NCBI GenBank assembly: GCA_003148945.1
Contig: QGGY01000005.1
Span: forward strand, 277,241 to 341,240
DNA: 64,000 nt
Reading direction: 5' to 3'
Source of the DNA: Murimonas intestini
GTDB lineage: Bacteria; Bacillota; Clostridia; Lachnospirales; Lachnospiraceae
The notes beneath the pieces are model-generated. The model had not been told where the DNA came from. It saw only the letters and a program-made list of their open reading frames with translations, and did no database searches. The translations under genes were made by a program, and so were the position numbers. Positions within the stretch are counted from its first letter, which is position 1. Each line of letters starts with the position of its first letter. Below, piece after piece: positions 16,063 through 25,955 of this stretch.

Positions 16063-16296
16063 ATGTTTGAGAAAATGAAAGATATCATCGCAGAGCAGTT
16101 AAATTGTGAAAAGGAGACCATCACACTGGAAACTAATTTCAAGGATGATCTGGGAGCTGATTCACTTGACCTGTTTGAACTTGTTATGGCTCTGGAAGAT
16201 GAATACTCAGTGGAGATCCCGTCAGAAGACCTTGAGAATCTGACAACTGTAAAGGCAGTCATGGATTACTTGAAAAATAAAGGTGTGGAAGAATAA
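16063..16296 (+). CDS. acpP: Acyl carrier protein
   Basis: A 77-residue ACP that carries growing acyl chains on a 4'-phosphopantetheine arm. The attachment Ser is S34 in GADSLDLFE. The protein is acidic and four-helical in pattern, of normal length. The ATG at 16063 has GAGGAGA upstream. It is the first gene of the fatty-acid operon and is followed by a short hairpin before fabK. Confidence 0.95.
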   Translation: MFEKMKDIIAEQLNCEKETITLETNFKDDLGADSLDLFELVMALEDEYSVEIPSEDLENLTTVKAVMDYLKNKGVEE

Positions 16297-16310
16297 GCCA
16301 CACCTTCTTC
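16282..16310 (+). terminator. Hairpin between acpP and fabK, possible attenuator
   Basis: ggtgtgg (16282-16288) pairs with ccacacc (16298-16304) across the acpP stop codon, followed by ttcttctat. It could act as a weak partial terminator or 3' stabiliser giving more acpP mRNA than downstream genes. Confidence 0.4.
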
Positions 16311-16333
16311 TATAGGAAACACGGGAGGAAGAC

Positions 16334-17260
16334 ATGGATACAAGAGTAACGAAGCTTTTAGGAATAGAATATCCAATCATCCAGGGCGGAATGGCCTGGG
16401 TGGCAGAACATAACCTGGCAGCGGCTGTGTCAAATGCCGGCGGTTTCGGGCTTATCGGTGCGGCCAGCGCACCGGCTGAAGTGGTCAGGGATGAGATACG
16501 CAAGGCAAAGGAGCTGACAGATAAACCGTTTGGTGTAAATATCATGCTGCTCAGCCCCCACGCTGATGAGGTGGCCAGGGTGGTAGCCGAGGAAGGCGTC
16601 AAGGCAGTCACCACAGGAGCAGGAAATCCGGAAAAATATATGGAGCTCTGGAAAAATGCGGGGATCAAGGTTATCCCGGTAGTGGCAAGCGTGGCCCTTG
16701 CCAGAAGGATGGAGAGATATGGCGCCGACGCAGTAGTGGCTGAGGGTATGGAGTCAGGCGGGCATATAGGCTCCCAGACAACGATGACTCTGGTGCCCCA
16801 GGTGGCGGATGCAGTTGATATACCTGTTATAGCGGCCGGCGGGATCGGCGATGGAAGAGGGTTTGCGGCAGCTATGATGCTGGGGGCGGAAGCCGTCCAG
16901 ATGGGAACCAGGTTTGTGGTGGCCAGTGAGTCTATTGTCCACGGCAACTATAAAGAGAGAGTCATAAAAGCAAAGGATATAGATTCTGAAGTTACAGGAA
17001 TGAGTACAGGCCATCCGGTGCGCTCACTGCGCAACAAGATGACAAGAGAATACATAAAGCTGGAACAGTCAGGAGCTTCCTTCGAGGAGCTGGAATATCT
17101 GACGCTTGGTTCTTTAAGAAATGCAGTCATGGAAGGTGACGTGGTGAACGGAACCGTCATGGCGGGACAGATCGCAGGGCTTGTGAAAAAGGAACAGACC
17201 TGCAGGGAAATGATTGAAGAAATTATGCATGAGGCAGAAGTGCTTTTAAAAATACAATAA
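16334..17260 (+). CDS. fabK: Enoyl-ACP reductase II (FabK)
   Basis: A 308-residue FMN flavoprotein that reduces trans-2-enoyl-ACP with NAD(P)H, the last step of each elongation cycle. Visible motifs are YPIIQGGMAWV at the N-terminus, GVKAVTTGAGNP, MESGGHIG and AAGGIGDGRG followed by GAEAVQMGTRFV. It replaces FabI, typical of Clostridia and streptococci. It lies second in the operon, with GGGAGGAAG before the start. Confidence 0.92.
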   Translation: MDTRVTKLLGIEYPIIQGGMAWVAEHNLAAAVSNAGGFGLIGAASAPAEVVRDEIRKAKELTDKPFGVNIMLLSPHADEVARVVAEEGVKAVTTGAGNPEKYMELWKNAGIKVIPVVASVALARRMERYGADAVVAEGMESGGHIGSQTTMTLVPQVADAVDIPVIAAGGIGDGRGFAAAMMLGAEAVQMGTRFVVASESIVHGNYKERVIKAKDIDSEVTGMSTGHPVRSLRNKMTREYIKLEQSGASFEELEYLTLGSLRNAVMEGDVVNGTVMAGQIAGLVKKEQTCREMIEEIMHEAEVLLKIQ

Positions 17261-17275
17261 AGGAGTAAACCAGGA

Positions 17276-18199
17276 ATGAGCAGAATCGCATTTATTTTTC
17301 CGGGACAGGGTGCCCAGTATGTTGGAATGGGGAAGGACTTTTATGAACAGGTAAGCTGTTCAAAAGAAGTTTTTGACCTGGCAGGGGAAGTTACGGGGCT
17401 GGATATAAAAAAGCTCTGTTTTGAACCTAACGAGGAGATCAATATTACGGAATATACGCAGATAGCCATGGTGGCAGCAGAGACAGCTATGCTCCGCGCT
17501 TTAGAGGAGCAGGGGATCGTTCCGGAAGTGAATGCCGGTTTAAGCCTGGGAGAATACACCGCACTCATAGCTTCAGGGGCGCTGGATGAGAAAGATGCCT
17601 TTAAGCTTGTGAGGAAGAGAGGAATCTATATGCAGGAGGCTGTCCCGTCAGGCGGAGCTATGACTGCAGTCATAGGGCTTGACGGAGAGACGATCGCACG
17701 TGTGTGTGAAAAGACAGAGGGACAGGTGAGTGTAGCTAATTATAACTGTCCGGGACAGACAGTCATAACAGGGGAAGAGAGCGCAGTGGCGGCGGCGGCA
17801 GAAATGCTGAAAGCTTCAGGGGCCAGGCGGTGTGTACCGCTCACGGTTAGCGGGCCTTTTCATTCACCTATGTTAAAGAGCGCAGGCGAGAAGCTGTGGG
17901 AAGCCATGAAAGAGATAGAAATACAGGATATCAGGATTCCCTATGTGGCCAATGTGACTGCTGAATATGTGAGTAAGAAGGAAGATGTAAAGCTGCTTTT
18001 AAAAGAGCAGGTCGCTTCCTCAGTAAAGTGGCAGCAGAGTGTTGAAAAGATGATATCTGACGGGATCGATACTTTTATAGAGATCGGACCGGGCAGGACG
18101 CTGAACGGATTTTTACGTAAGATAGACAAAAATGCCAGAGGGTTTAATATAGAGAAAGCTGAAGATATAAAGAAGGTTGCGGAGGAATTAAAATGTTAA
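17276..18199 (+). CDS. fabD: Malonyl-CoA:ACP transacylase
   Basis: A 307-residue transacylase that moves malonyl from CoA to ACP. The catalytic Ser is S90 in GLSLGEY, the His lies in SGPFHSPML, and the N-terminal [12 protein letters not shown] and C-terminal [14 protein letters not shown] are typical. It lies 15 bases after fabK and overlaps fabG by 7 bases. The overlap suggests translational coupling. Confidence 0.95.
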   Translation: MSRIAFIFPGQGAQYVGMGKDFYEQVSCSKEVFDLAGEVTGLDIKKLCFEPNEEINITEYTQIAMVAAETAMLRALEEQGIVPEVNAGLSLGEYTALIASGALDEKDAFKLVRKRGIYMQEAVPSGGAMTAVIGLDGETIARVCEKTEGQVSVANYNCPGQTVITGEESAVAAAAEMLKASGARRCVPLTVSGPFHSPMLKSAGEKLWEAMKEIEIQDIRIPYVANVTAEYVSKKEDVKLLLKEQVASSVKWQQSVEKMISDGIDTFIEIGPGRTLNGFLRKIDKNARGFNIEKAEDIKKVAEELKC

Positions 18200-18933
18200 A
18201 AGGAAAGACAGCTCTAGTGACGGGGGCCGCCAGAGGACTGGGCCGTGCAATAGCTATACGCCTGGCAGAGGAAGGCGCTTTTGTAGTCATCAACTATAAT
18301 GGCTCAAAAGAAAAGGCAGAGGAGACAGCAGAACTGATCCGCCAAAACGGAGGCGGGGCAGTGACATGGCAGTGTGACGTATCCGACTATGATAAGACGG
18401 GGGAAATGATCAAAGAGCTTGTCAGAGAATATGGCCAGATTGATATTCTTGTCAATAATGCAGGGATCACAAAAGATAACCTGATCATGAAAATGAGCGA
18501 GGAAGATTTTGACAGAGTGATAGCTACCAACCTGAAGGGGACGTTTAATACAATACGCCATATCAGCCGCCAGATGTTAAAACAGAGAAGCGGTAAAATC
18601 ATTAATATGTCAAGTGTTACAGGTATCCTTGGAAATATAGGGCAGGCGAATTATTCAGCCTCTAAGGCAGGCGTCATAGGCCTGACTAAGACTATGGCGA
18701 GGGAGCTTGCCAGCCGGGGGATATGCGTCAATGCCATAGCACCGGGATTTATAGAGACTGAGATGACAGATGCGCTGTCAGATGCAGCGAAGGAAGCTGC
18801 AGCTGCCCAGATCCCTATGAAGAGGTTCGGACAGGCAGAGGAAGTCGCAGAGGCGGCAGTATTTTTAGCATCGGAAAAAGCAGATTATATTACAGGCCAA
18901 GTGCTGTGCATCGACGGCGGAATGGCAATGTAA
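18193..18933 (+). CDS. fabG: 3-oxoacyl-ACP reductase
   Basis: A 246-residue short-chain dehydrogenase that reduces 3-oxoacyl-ACP with NADPH. The cofactor loop is [10 protein letters not shown] (10-19), NNAG is at 88-91, and the catalytic Ser/Tyr/Lys are S140-S141 region, Y154 and K158 (YSASK). The start overlaps fabD by 7 bases and has GGAGG upstream. Confidence 0.95.
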   Translation: MLKGKTALVTGAARGLGRAIAIRLAEEGAFVVINYNGSKEKAEETAELIRQNGGGAVTWQCDVSDYDKTGEMIKELVREYGQIDILVNNAGITKDNLIMKMSEEDFDRVIATNLKGTFNTIRHISRQMLKQRSGKIINMSSVTGILGNIGQANYSASKAGVIGLTKTMARELASRGICVNAIAPGFIETEMTDALSDAAKEAAAAQIPMKRFGQAEEVAEAAVFLASEKADYITGQVLCIDGGMAM

Positions 18934-18949
18934 CAGGAGGAAAATAAAT

Positions 18950-20188
18950 ATGAAGCGAGTAGTAGTTACAGGGATGGGAGCTATCACTCCCGTTGGACTT
19001 AGTGTAGATGAATTCTGGAACAGTGTAAAGGAAAAGAAGACAGCTTTTGGACCGATCACGAGATTTGACGCCAGTGATTACAGGGCAAAGCTGGCTGCTG
19101 AGATCAAGGATTTTGACGCAAAGAAATATATGGATTTTAAGGCAGCTAAAAGAATGGAGCTTTTCTCACAGTATGCTGTAGCCGCTGCAAAGGAAGCCAT
19201 TGAAGAGTCAGGCCTGGACATAGAAAAAGAGGATCCATATATGGTGGGATGCTCAGTAGGATCAGGGATCGGAAGCCTGCAGGCTATGGAAAGAGAGTAC
19301 GACAAGCTGCAGAAAAAAGGGCCGGGACGTGTCAATCCTCTTCTTGTACCCCTGATGATCTCTAATATGGCCTGCGGAAATGTCTCTATCCAGTTCGGCC
19401 TGAAAGGAAAGAGTGTAAATGTGGTTACCGCATGCGCCACAGGCACACATTCCATCGGAGAAGCTTTCAGAACGATCCAGTGCGGTGACGCTGATGTCAT
19501 GGTAGCAGGAGGAACGGAGGCATCTATCTGTCCTATCGGTATCGGAGGGTTTGCAGCCCTGACAGCGCTTACAGGGTCCGATGACCCGCAGCGCTGCTCT
19601 ATTCCCTTTGACAAAGAAAGAAGCGGTTTTGTCATGGGAGAGGGCGCGGCAGTCGTAGTGCTGGAAGAACTGGAGCATGCTAAGAAAAGAGGAGCAAAGA
19701 TTCTCGCGGAGGTTGCCGGATACGGCACTACAAGTGATGCTTATCATATCACATCTCCTGCAGAGGATGGTTCCGGTGCAGCCAGAGCTATGTTAAATGC
19801 AGTAAAGGAAGCAGGACTTGAGCCTGAAGATATCACATATATCAATGCCCATGGAACAAGCACACATCACAATGACCTTTTTGAGACAAGGGCAATCAAG
19901 AAAGCATTTGGGGAACATGCATATAATATCCGCGTTAACTCTACTAAGTCCATCACAGGCCACATGCTGGGGGCAGCAGGAGCAATCGAGTTTATTACCT
20001 GCATCAAGGAGATACAGGAGGGATATATCCATCCTACAGTAGGATACAGCGTACCGGATGAAGAACTGGATCTCAATTACGTTCCTGATAAGCCGGTCAT
20101 GGGAAATCTTGACTATGCCATCAGTAATTCATTGGGCTTCGGCGGCCACAACTCAAGTATTCTTGTAAAGAAATATAAAGAGGTATAA
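18950..20188 (+). CDS. fabF: 3-oxoacyl-ACP synthase II
   Basis: A 412-residue condensing enzyme that elongates acyl-ACP with malonyl-ACP. The Cys-His-His triad is present: C162 in VTACATGTHSIGEA, His in INAHGTSTHHND and His in TKSITGHMLGAAGA. The C-terminal NSLGFGGHNSS is standard. It follows fabG by 16 bases with a strong AGGAGG site. No fabH lies in this operon, so initiation must be supplied from elsewhere. Confidence 0.95.
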   Translation: MKRVVVTGMGAITPVGLSVDEFWNSVKEKKTAFGPITRFDASDYRAKLAAEIKDFDAKKYMDFKAAKRMELFSQYAVAAAKEAIEESGLDIEKEDPYMVGCSVGSGIGSLQAMEREYDKLQKKGPGRVNPLLVPLMISNMACGNVSIQFGLKGKSVNVVTACATGTHSIGEAFRTIQCGDADVMVAGGTEASICPIGIGGFAALTALTGSDDPQRCSIPFDKERSGFVMGEGAAVVVLEELEHAKKRGAKILAEVAGYGTTSDAYHITSPAEDGSGAARAMLNAVKEAGLEPEDITYINAHGTSTHHNDLFETRAIKKAFGEHAYNIRVNSTKSITGHMLGAAGAIEFITCIKEIQEGYIHPTVGYSVPDEELDLNYVPDKPVMGNLDYAISNSLGFGGHNSSILVKKYKEV

Positions 20189-20191
20189 AAA

Positions 20192-20671
20192 ATGGAAATA
20201 GAGAATTTATTAGCGTTGATTGATAAAGTGTCATCATCTGACCTGACTGAGTTTTCATTTGAAGAGGGAAACATAAAGCTCTCAATGGGAAAAAAGAAAA
20301 AGAATGTCATTGTGACAGCAGCCGGGGAAAATACAGCAGCCCCCATACTCTCAGCTGAAATACCGGTCATCTCCGGCACAGCAGCTTCCGCCGGGGCAGG
20401 CCGCGGGGAAACCGGGGAGGCTTCAGATAATGAGAAAGGCAATATTATCACAGCGCCTCTTGTAGGGACCTTCTATAATTCTTCATCCCCCGATGCAGAG
20501 CCTTTTGTGCAGGTGGGAGATACAGTAAAGAAAGGGCAGACCCTTGGCATTATAGAGGCTATGAAGCTGATGAATGAGATTGAAAGCGAATTTGATGGTG
20601 TTGTAGAAGAGATCCTGGCTGAAAGCCAGCAGATGGTGGAGTATGGCCAGCCGCTGTTTAAAATACGCTGA
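20192..20671 (+). CDS. accB: Biotin carboxyl carrier protein of acetyl-CoA carboxylase
   Basis: A 159-residue BCCP. The C-terminal biotinyl domain carries the biotin Lys K125 in IIEAMKLMNEIE; the middle is an Ala/Gly/Thr-rich flexible linker (about 42-82). It starts 3 bases after fabF. It shuttles carboxyl groups between AccC and AccDA, both encoded downstream. Confidence 0.93.
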   Translation: MEIENLLALIDKVSSSDLTEFSFEEGNIKLSMGKKKKNVIVTAAGENTAAPILSAEIPVISGTAASAGAGRGETGEASDNEKGNIITAPLVGTFYNSSSPDAEPFVQVGDTVKKGQTLGIIEAMKLMNEIESEFDGVVEEILAESQQMVEYGQPLFKIR

Positions 20672-20685
20672 AGGGAGGCTTAGGT

Positions 20686-21114
20686 ATGTCACTTTTAACA
20701 ACTAAGGAAATCATGGAGATCATTCCACACAGGCAGCCTATGCTGCTGATCGATACAATAGAAGAGCTGGAACCGGGAAAAAGAGGCGTAGGAAAAAAAT
20801 GCGTCAGCTATAATGAACCATATTTTGCGGGACATTTTCCAGGCGAGCCTGTTATGCCGGGAGTGCTTACGATCGAAGCCCTGGCACAGGTGGGCGCGGT
20901 AGTCATATTGAGCTGTCCGCAGTTTAAAGGAAAGACAGCTTATTTTGCAGCGATCAATAACGCAAGGTTCAAACAGAAGATACTTCCGGGAGATGTGGTC
21001 ATGCTGGAAGTAGAAATGATAAAGCAGAAAGGCCCTATCGGAATCGGTAAGGCAACAGCCACAGTAGACGGGAAAGTGGCCGTGAGCGCTGAGCTTACCT
21101 TTGCCATAGGATAG
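20686..21114 (+). CDS. fabZ: 3-hydroxyacyl-ACP dehydratase
   Basis: A 142-residue hot-dog dehydratase that converts 3-hydroxyacyl-ACP to trans-2-enoyl-ACP. Catalytic H50 lies in YFAGHFPGEPVMPG and E64 in LTIEALAQ. It sits between accB and accC, 14 and 10 bases away. No FabA or FabM-type isomerase is seen in the operon. Confidence 0.94.
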   Translation: MSLLTTKEIMEIIPHRQPMLLIDTIEELEPGKRGVGKKCVSYNEPYFAGHFPGEPVMPGVLTIEALAQVGAVVILSCPQFKGKTAYFAAINNARFKQKILPGDVVMLEVEMIKQKGPIGIGKATATVDGKVAVSAELTFAIG

Positions 21115-21124
21115 GAGAGTTGCC

Positions 21125-22462
21125 ATGTTTCAGAAAATATTGATTGCTAACAGAGGAGAAATAGCTGTACGTATCATACGTGCCTGCAGAGAGCTGGGGA
21201 TAAGGACGGTTGCCGTCTACTCAGAGGCAGACAGGGAAGCGCTGCACACCCAGCTGGCGGATGAGGCTGTATGTATCGGACCTGCTTCTTCCCTTGACAG
21301 CTATTTAAATATGGAGAGGATTTTAAGCGCTACTATTGTTGTGAATGCTGATGCCATCCATCCCGGATTTGGCTTTCTCTCAGAAAACAGTAAATTTGTG
21401 GATATGTGCCAGAAGTGCAACATTACTTTTATCGGACCTTCAGCAGAGGTTATTAACAGGATGGGCAACAAGTCTGAAGCCAGGTCCACCATGGAGAAGG
21501 CAGGAGTGCCGGTAGTGCCGGGAACAAAAGAACCTGTCTATGGGGCGGATGAAGCTCTGGAAGCCGCCGGGAAAATAGGATTCCCTGTTATGATCAAGGC
21601 ATCTTCAGGTGGCGGCGGAAAAGGCATGAGGATATCAGAGTCGCCTGAAGATTTTATGGAAAACTTTAATACTGCACAGATGGAGTCAGTGCGTTCCTTC
21701 GGCGATGATACCATGTATATTGAAAGATACGTGCGCAACCCCAAGCATATAGAATTTCAGATCATAGCAGATAAGTTCGGAAATGTGGTGCAGCTGGGGG
21801 AACGAGACTGCTCTATTCAGCGTCATCATCAGAAAGTAATAGAAGAATCTCCGTGCGCTATTCTGACGCAGGAGCTTCGCAGGAAGATGGGCGATGAGGC
21901 AGTGAGGGCTGCAAAAGCGGCGCGCTATGAGAATGCGGGCACAATAGAGTTCCTCCTGGATGACAGGCAGAATTTTTATTTTATAGAGATGAATACGAGG
22001 ATACAGGTAGAGCATCCTGTGACGGAGATGGTTTCAGGCGTGGATCTGATCAAGGAACAGATATATATCGCCGCGGGGCTGCCGTTAAGTGTGAAACAGG
22101 AAGATATCTGCCTGAATGGCCATGCAATCGAGTGCAGGATAAATGCGGAGAACCCCAGGAAGAATTTTATGCCCTGTCCCGGAAAATTAATTGAGGTGCA
22201 TCTGCCGGGAGGAAACGGGGTACGCATTGATACGGCAGTCTACAGCGGTTATGAGATACCGCCCTACTATGATTCAATGATCGCAAAGGTCATTGTGCAT
22301 GACAAGACAAGAACGGGCGCTATTGCAAAGATGCGCAGCACTCTCGGTGAGCTTATACTGGAGGGGGTAACTACTAATACGGATTTCCAGTATGAGATCC
22401 TGAATAATGAGGATTTTCAAAAAGGTGAATTCACCACGGATTTTATCGAAAAGCATTTTTAA
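21125..22462 (+). CDS. accC: Biotin carboxylase subunit of acetyl-CoA carboxylase
   Basis: A 445-residue ATP-grasp enzyme that carboxylates the biotin of AccB using ATP and bicarbonate. The N-terminal ILIANRGEIAVRIIRA, the glycine-rich KASSGGGGKGMR loop, the YIERYVRNPKHIEFQ segment and the active-site EMNTRIQVEHPVTEM are all present. The length is normal. A strong AGGAG site leads into accDA 12 bases later. Confidence 0.96.
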   Translation: MFQKILIANRGEIAVRIIRACRELGIRTVAVYSEADREALHTQLADEAVCIGPASSLDSYLNMERILSATIVVNADAIHPGFGFLSENSKFVDMCQKCNITFIGPSAEVINRMGNKSEARSTMEKAGVPVVPGTKEPVYGADEALEAAGKIGFPVMIKASSGGGGKGMRISESPEDFMENFNTAQMESVRSFGDDTMYIERYVRNPKHIEFQIIADKFGNVVQLGERDCSIQRHHQKVIEESPCAILTQELRRKMGDEAVRAAKAARYENAGTIEFLLDDRQNFYFIEMNTRIQVEHPVTEMVSGVDLIKEQIYIAAGLPLSVKQEDICLNGHAIECRINAENPRKNFMPCPGKLIEVHLPGGNGVRIDTAVYSGYEIPPYYDSMIAKVIVHDKTRTGAIAKMRSTLGELILEGVTTNTDFQYEILNNEDFQKGEFTTDFIEKHF

Positions 22463-22474
22463 GGAGAATGAGTG

Positions 22475-24223
22475 ATGCCCAGATTAAAGGATATGTTTAA
22501 GAAGACAGGGTATATAACCCTTGGCAAAACAGAAGAACCAAAAGAGAAGCCCCAGGTGCCGGAAGGCCTGTGGGTAAAATGTCCTAAATGCGGAGCCACA
22601 CTCTACAAGGAGGACGTTCTGGAGAATAATTACGTCTGTCCAAAATGTGAAGGATATTTCCGGATCAAGACAAAAACAAGACTCCGCATGGTGGCTGATA
22701 AAGGAAGCTTTGAGGAGTGGGGGACAGAAATTGCCGGCAGGAACCCTCTGGATTTCCCTGGATATGAAGAAAAACTTGAGGAGCTCCGTGAAAAGACCCA
22801 CCTGAAGGAGGCTGTGACGATCGGCAGGGCCAGGATAGACGGCCAGGATGCAGTTATCGGTGTCTGCGACGCCAGATTTATGATGAGCAGCATGGGATAT
22901 GTGGTTGGGGAGAAGATTACCCGGGCTGTTGAGAGGGCGACTGAGCTTGGGCTTCCGGTGATCCTGTTCTGCTGCTCAGGAGGCGCCAGGATGCACGAAG
23001 GGATCGTCTCTCTCATGCAGATGGCTAAGACCAGCGCGGCTCTGGAACGCCACAGCCGTGCCGGCCTTCTCTATGTGCCTGTGCTGACAGACCCTACTAC
23101 GGGCGGTGTGACAGCCAGCTTTGCCATGCTTGGAGACATCATTCTGGCAGAGCCGGGAGCTCTGATCGGATTTGCGGGTCCCAGGGTGATAGCACAGACT
23201 ATAGGCGAAAAGCTGCCGGAGGGTTTCCAGAAGGCAGAATTTCTGCTTGAGAAGGGTATCATAGATGGTATTGTTGAGAGAAAAAATCTGAAAAAAACTC
23301 TTTCCGGCCTTATCAGGATGCACGGGAAGGGAACAGGTTATGAGAACTACAGAGAGATCAGGCAGGCATTTGCAGAAGAGGCTGTAGCCGGACCTGTACA
23401 GGAAGCAGAATGCAGCGGGGAAGACGGCGCGGACAGACAGGAGCTGTCAGCCTGGGAGAAGGTTGAGATATCCAGAGATTCAGAGCGCCCGTCCAGCCTT
23501 GATTATATAAATGAAGTGTTTTCAGGATTCGTGGAACTTCACGGTGACAGAAGCTTCAGGGATGACGGCGCCGTAGTAGGCGGTATAGCATGGTTTAACG
23601 GACAGCCGGTCACTGTCATCGGGCAGCAGAAGGGCAAGAACACGAAGGAAAATATCACCAGGAATTTTGGAATGGTATCGCCTGAAGGCTACAGGAAGGC
23701 TTTAAGACTGATGAAACAGGCAGAGAAGTTTAACCGTCCGATCATTAATTTTGTAGATACTCCCGGAGCAGCCTGCGGTATCGGCGCGGAAGAACGGGGA
23801 CAGGGCGAGGCTATAGCAAGGAATCTTATGGAGATGTCTGCGCTTAAAACTCCTGTTCTGTCAATTGTGATCGGGGAAGGCGGAAGCGGCGGTGCTCTTG
23901 GTCTGGCAGTGGCTGACCAGGTGTGGATGATGGAAAATGCCACCTACAGCATTCTGTCGCCTGAGGGTTTTGCTTCCATACTCTGGAAGGATGGTAAACG
24001 GGCCAGGGAGGCATCAGAGGTGATGAAGATCACGGCAGCAGATTTAAAAGAGCTGGGCATCATAGAGCAGATCATTCCTGAGGAAGTGCCGGCATGCAGG
24101 GAAAGCATACCTTCGATCACTTCTTCAATGAGGGAAAAAATAGATAAGTTTTTAGAAAACAGCAGCAGAGTTTCCAAAGAGGAGCTTCCTCAGGCCAGAT
24201 ATGAGCGCTTCAGGCGGATGTAG
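22475..24223 (+). CDS. accDA: Fused acetyl-CoA carboxylase carboxyltransferase, AccD-AccA
   Basis: A 582-residue single polypeptide joining the beta and alpha carboxyltransferase subunits, which transfer carboxyl from biotin to acetyl-CoA. Residues 1-270 are AccD, with a zinc ribbon C36-x2-C39 and C55-x2-C58 and the [10 protein letters not shown] active-site loop. A linker of about 50 Glu/Gly-rich residues leads to the AccA half (from about 325), with [20 protein letters not shown] and [19 protein letters not shown]. In E. coli these are separate genes. ATG 22475 is chosen because AAGGAG lies 8 bases upstream. The reading frame is uninterrupted through the junction. Confidence 0.93.
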   Translation: MPRLKDMFKKTGYITLGKTEEPKEKPQVPEGLWVKCPKCGATLYKEDVLENNYVCPKCEGYFRIKTKTRLRMVADKGSFEEWGTEIAGRNPLDFPGYEEKLEELREKTHLKEAVTIGRARIDGQDAVIGVCDARFMMSSMGYVVGEKITRAVERATELGLPVILFCCSGGARMHEGIVSLMQMAKTSAALERHSRAGLLYVPVLTDPTTGGVTASFAMLGDIILAEPGALIGFAGPRVIAQTIGEKLPEGFQKAEFLLEKGIIDGIVERKNLKKTLSGLIRMHGKGTGYENYREIRQAFAEEAVAGPVQEAECSGEDGADRQELSAWEKVEISRDSERPSSLDYINEVFSGFVELHGDRSFRDDGAVVGGIAWFNGQPVTVIGQQKGKNTKENITRNFGMVSPEGYRKALRLMKQAEKFNRPIINFVDTPGAACGIGAEERGQGEAIARNLMEMSALKTPVLSIVIGEGGSGGALGLAVADQVWMMENATYSILSPEGFASILWKDGKRAREASEVMKITAADLKELGIIEQIIPEEVPACRESIPSITSSMREKIDKFLENSSRVSKEELPQARYERFRRM

Positions 24224-24246
24224 GCTGCGTATATTAGGAGGACGGA

Positions 24247-25305
24247 ATGAATTTAAAACCGTTGGTTATAGGGGATCTGACAGCTAAGATCCCAGTCATC
24301 CAGGGCGGGATGGGAGTAGGCATCAGCCTCTCAGGACTGGCCGGCAGCGTGGCTTCGTGCGGGGGTGTGGGCATCATATCCACGGCACAGATCGGATACA
24401 GGGAGGACGGCTTTTCAGAGAATCCCATTGAGACAAATTTAAAAGCGATCGGAAAAGAGATAGCAAGGGCAAGAGAAATAGCGAAGGGCGGAATCATAGG
24501 CGTAAATATTATGGTTGCAACAAAACGTTATGCCGATTATGTGAGAGAGGCAGTTAAGAGCGGTGTTGACCTGATCATATCAGGCGCTGGGCTGCCTACC
24601 ATGCTGCCTGATCTTGTGAGGGGGAGCCGGACGAAAATCGCCCCCATCGTATCTACTGTGAAGTCGGCGAGCGTTATCTGCAAGCTCTGGGAGAGGAAAT
24701 ACAGCAGACTGCCGGATCTTGTGGTGATCGAAGGACCCAGAGCAGGAGGGCACCTTGGATTTACAAGAGAACAGCTGGAAAAATTCACGCCCGGGGAGTA
24801 TGAAAAAGAGATAAAAGGAATCATGGAAGTCGTAGAGGACTATGGAGAGCATGGCGGGGTACATATCCCTGTAGCTGTGGCCGGAGGCATCTACGGCAGA
24901 GACGACATGGAAAAAGCACTGGCGCTGGGAGCAGATGCCGTACAGATGGGAACCAGGTTTGTGACCACATATGAATGCGATGCAAGTGACGCCTACAAGC
25001 AGGCATATATAAATGCGAAAAAAGAAGACATCTGCATAGTTGACAGCCCTGTAGGAATGCCCGGAAGGGCCATTTCCAATAAATTTCTCTGTTCAGTAAA
25101 GCAGAATCCCCCGGGACTGCGGGGTAAGTGCTACAACTGCCTGGAACACTGCAATCCGGCCACGATCCCCTACTGTATCACGAGGGCCCTGGCGGCAGCG
25201 GCGAAAGGTGATACAGAGAACGCACTGCTGTTCTGCGGTGACAATGCGTGGAGGTCAGACCATCTGGAACATGTGGAAGATATCATCAAAGAGTTGACAC
25301 AATGA
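24247..25305 (+). CDS. NMO-family FMN flavoprotein (nitronate monooxygenase/FabK-like)
   Basis: A 352-residue TIM-barrel flavoprotein related to FabK and nitronate monooxygenase. Visible are IPVIQGGMGVGIS, GGIYGRDDMEKALALGADAVQMGTRF-type phosphate-binding segments and a C-terminal extension with a Cys cluster CYNCLEHCNPATIPYC not found in FabK. It is the last gene of the fab operon, 23 bases after accDA with AGGAGG upstream. It may be a second enoyl reductase or a redox protein with a metal or Fe-S site; the sequence cannot decide. Confidence 0.8.
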   Translation: MNLKPLVIGDLTAKIPVIQGGMGVGISLSGLAGSVASCGGVGIISTAQIGYREDGFSENPIETNLKAIGKEIARAREIAKGGIIGVNIMVATKRYADYVREAVKSGVDLIISGAGLPTMLPDLVRGSRTKIAPIVSTVKSASVICKLWERKYSRLPDLVVIEGPRAGGHLGFTREQLEKFTPGEYEKEIKGIMEVVEDYGEHGGVHIPVAVAGGIYGRDDMEKALALGADAVQMGTRFVTTYECDASDAYKQAYINAKKEDICIVDSPVGMPGRAISNKFLCSVKQNPPGLRGKCYNCLEHCNPATIPYCITRALAAAAKGDTENALLFCGDNAWRSDHLEHVEDIIKELTQ

Positions 25306-25337
25306 GAATATTTGGATAAACTAGAGCCAGGACTTCT

Positions 25338-25354
25338 ATTCCCGCAAGGGGAAT
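25338..25354 (+). terminator. Weak hairpin after the fab operon
   Basis: attccc and gggaat pair around gcaag, followed by ttgattt. It may be a weak terminator of the fab transcript before niaR. Confidence 0.3.
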
Positions 25355-25378
25355 TTGATTTGCGAAGGAGACATGGCT

Positions 25379-25882
25379 ATGACAGGAGAAGAGAGACGCA
25401 GGGAGATCATCCGCATCATACGTGAGAGCAGAGATGCCGTGTCGGGCACGGGACTGGCAGGGATGCTGCATGTGAGCAGGCAGGTCATCGTCCAGGATAT
25501 TGCACTTTTAAGAGCGGCTGATTATCCCATCGTATCGACTACAAAAGGATATATTTTAAATGAGGCAAAATCCGTTTCCAGGGTTTTTAAAGTATTTCAC
25601 ACGGATGAGCAGACAGAGGATGAGCTCAACTGTATTGTTGATATGGGAGGCTTTGTGGCGGATGTTTTTGTGGACCATAAGGTCTACGGAAAGCTATGTG
25701 CAAAGCTTTCTGTAGGTTCCAGAAGGGATGTCAGGAATTTTATGGAGGAGCTTAGGAGCGGCAAAGCCGCCCCGCTGAAAAAACTCACAAGCGACATCCA
25801 CTATCACACGGTGGAAGCCGGGAATACCCAGATCCTCGATGCGATCGAGCAGGAATTAAAAGAGAAAGATTATTTGCGTTGA
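25379..25882 (+). CDS. niaR: NiaR-type transcriptional repressor of niacin metabolism
   Basis: A 167-residue repressor that senses nicotinate and controls NAD biosynthesis or niacin uptake genes in Firmicutes. An N-terminal HTH_11 winged helix (residues 3-55, GTGLAGMLHVSRQVIVQDI) is followed by a 3H domain with metal-binding His in VDHKVYG and the pair in DIHYHTVEA. I choose ATG 25379, 8 bases after GAAGGAG; ATG 25373 is too close to that site. No niacin gene is adjacent, so it regulates at a distance. Confidence 0.85.
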   Translation: MTGEERRREIIRIIRESRDAVSGTGLAGMLHVSRQVIVQDIALLRAADYPIVSTTKGYILNEAKSVSRVFKVFHTDEQTEDELNCIVDMGGFVADVFVDHKVYGKLCAKLSVGSRRDVRNFMEELRSGKAAPLKKLTSDIHYHTVEAGNTQILDAIEQELKEKDYLR

Positions 25883-25907
25883 AATAAAATGCTTTTCGGT
25901 ATATAAT
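25879..25907 (+). promoter_or_regulatory. SigA promoter of gltX
   Basis: TTGAAA at 25879-25884, 17-base spacer, TATAAT at 25902-25907, overlapping the niaR stop codon and lying inside the niaR terminator hairpin loop. It gives gltX its own start. Confidence 0.75.
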
Positions 25908-25935
25908 TAACAATTAGGCCGAAAGGCATTTTTAG
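25886..25935 (+). terminator. Terminator after niaR
   Basis: aaaatgcttttcgg pairs with ccgaaaggcatttt (one G-U) around a 19-base loop, ending in T. The loop holds the -10 of the gltX promoter, so transcripts starting there escape the hairpin. Confidence 0.7.
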
Positions 25936-25955
25936 TATAAGTTAGGAGAAAGAGA

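Noticed and set aside
22475-24223. AccD and AccA as two genes joined by a sequence error
   Set aside because: The frame is open through a 50-residue linker with no stop or start signal inside, so a genuine fusion is simpler.
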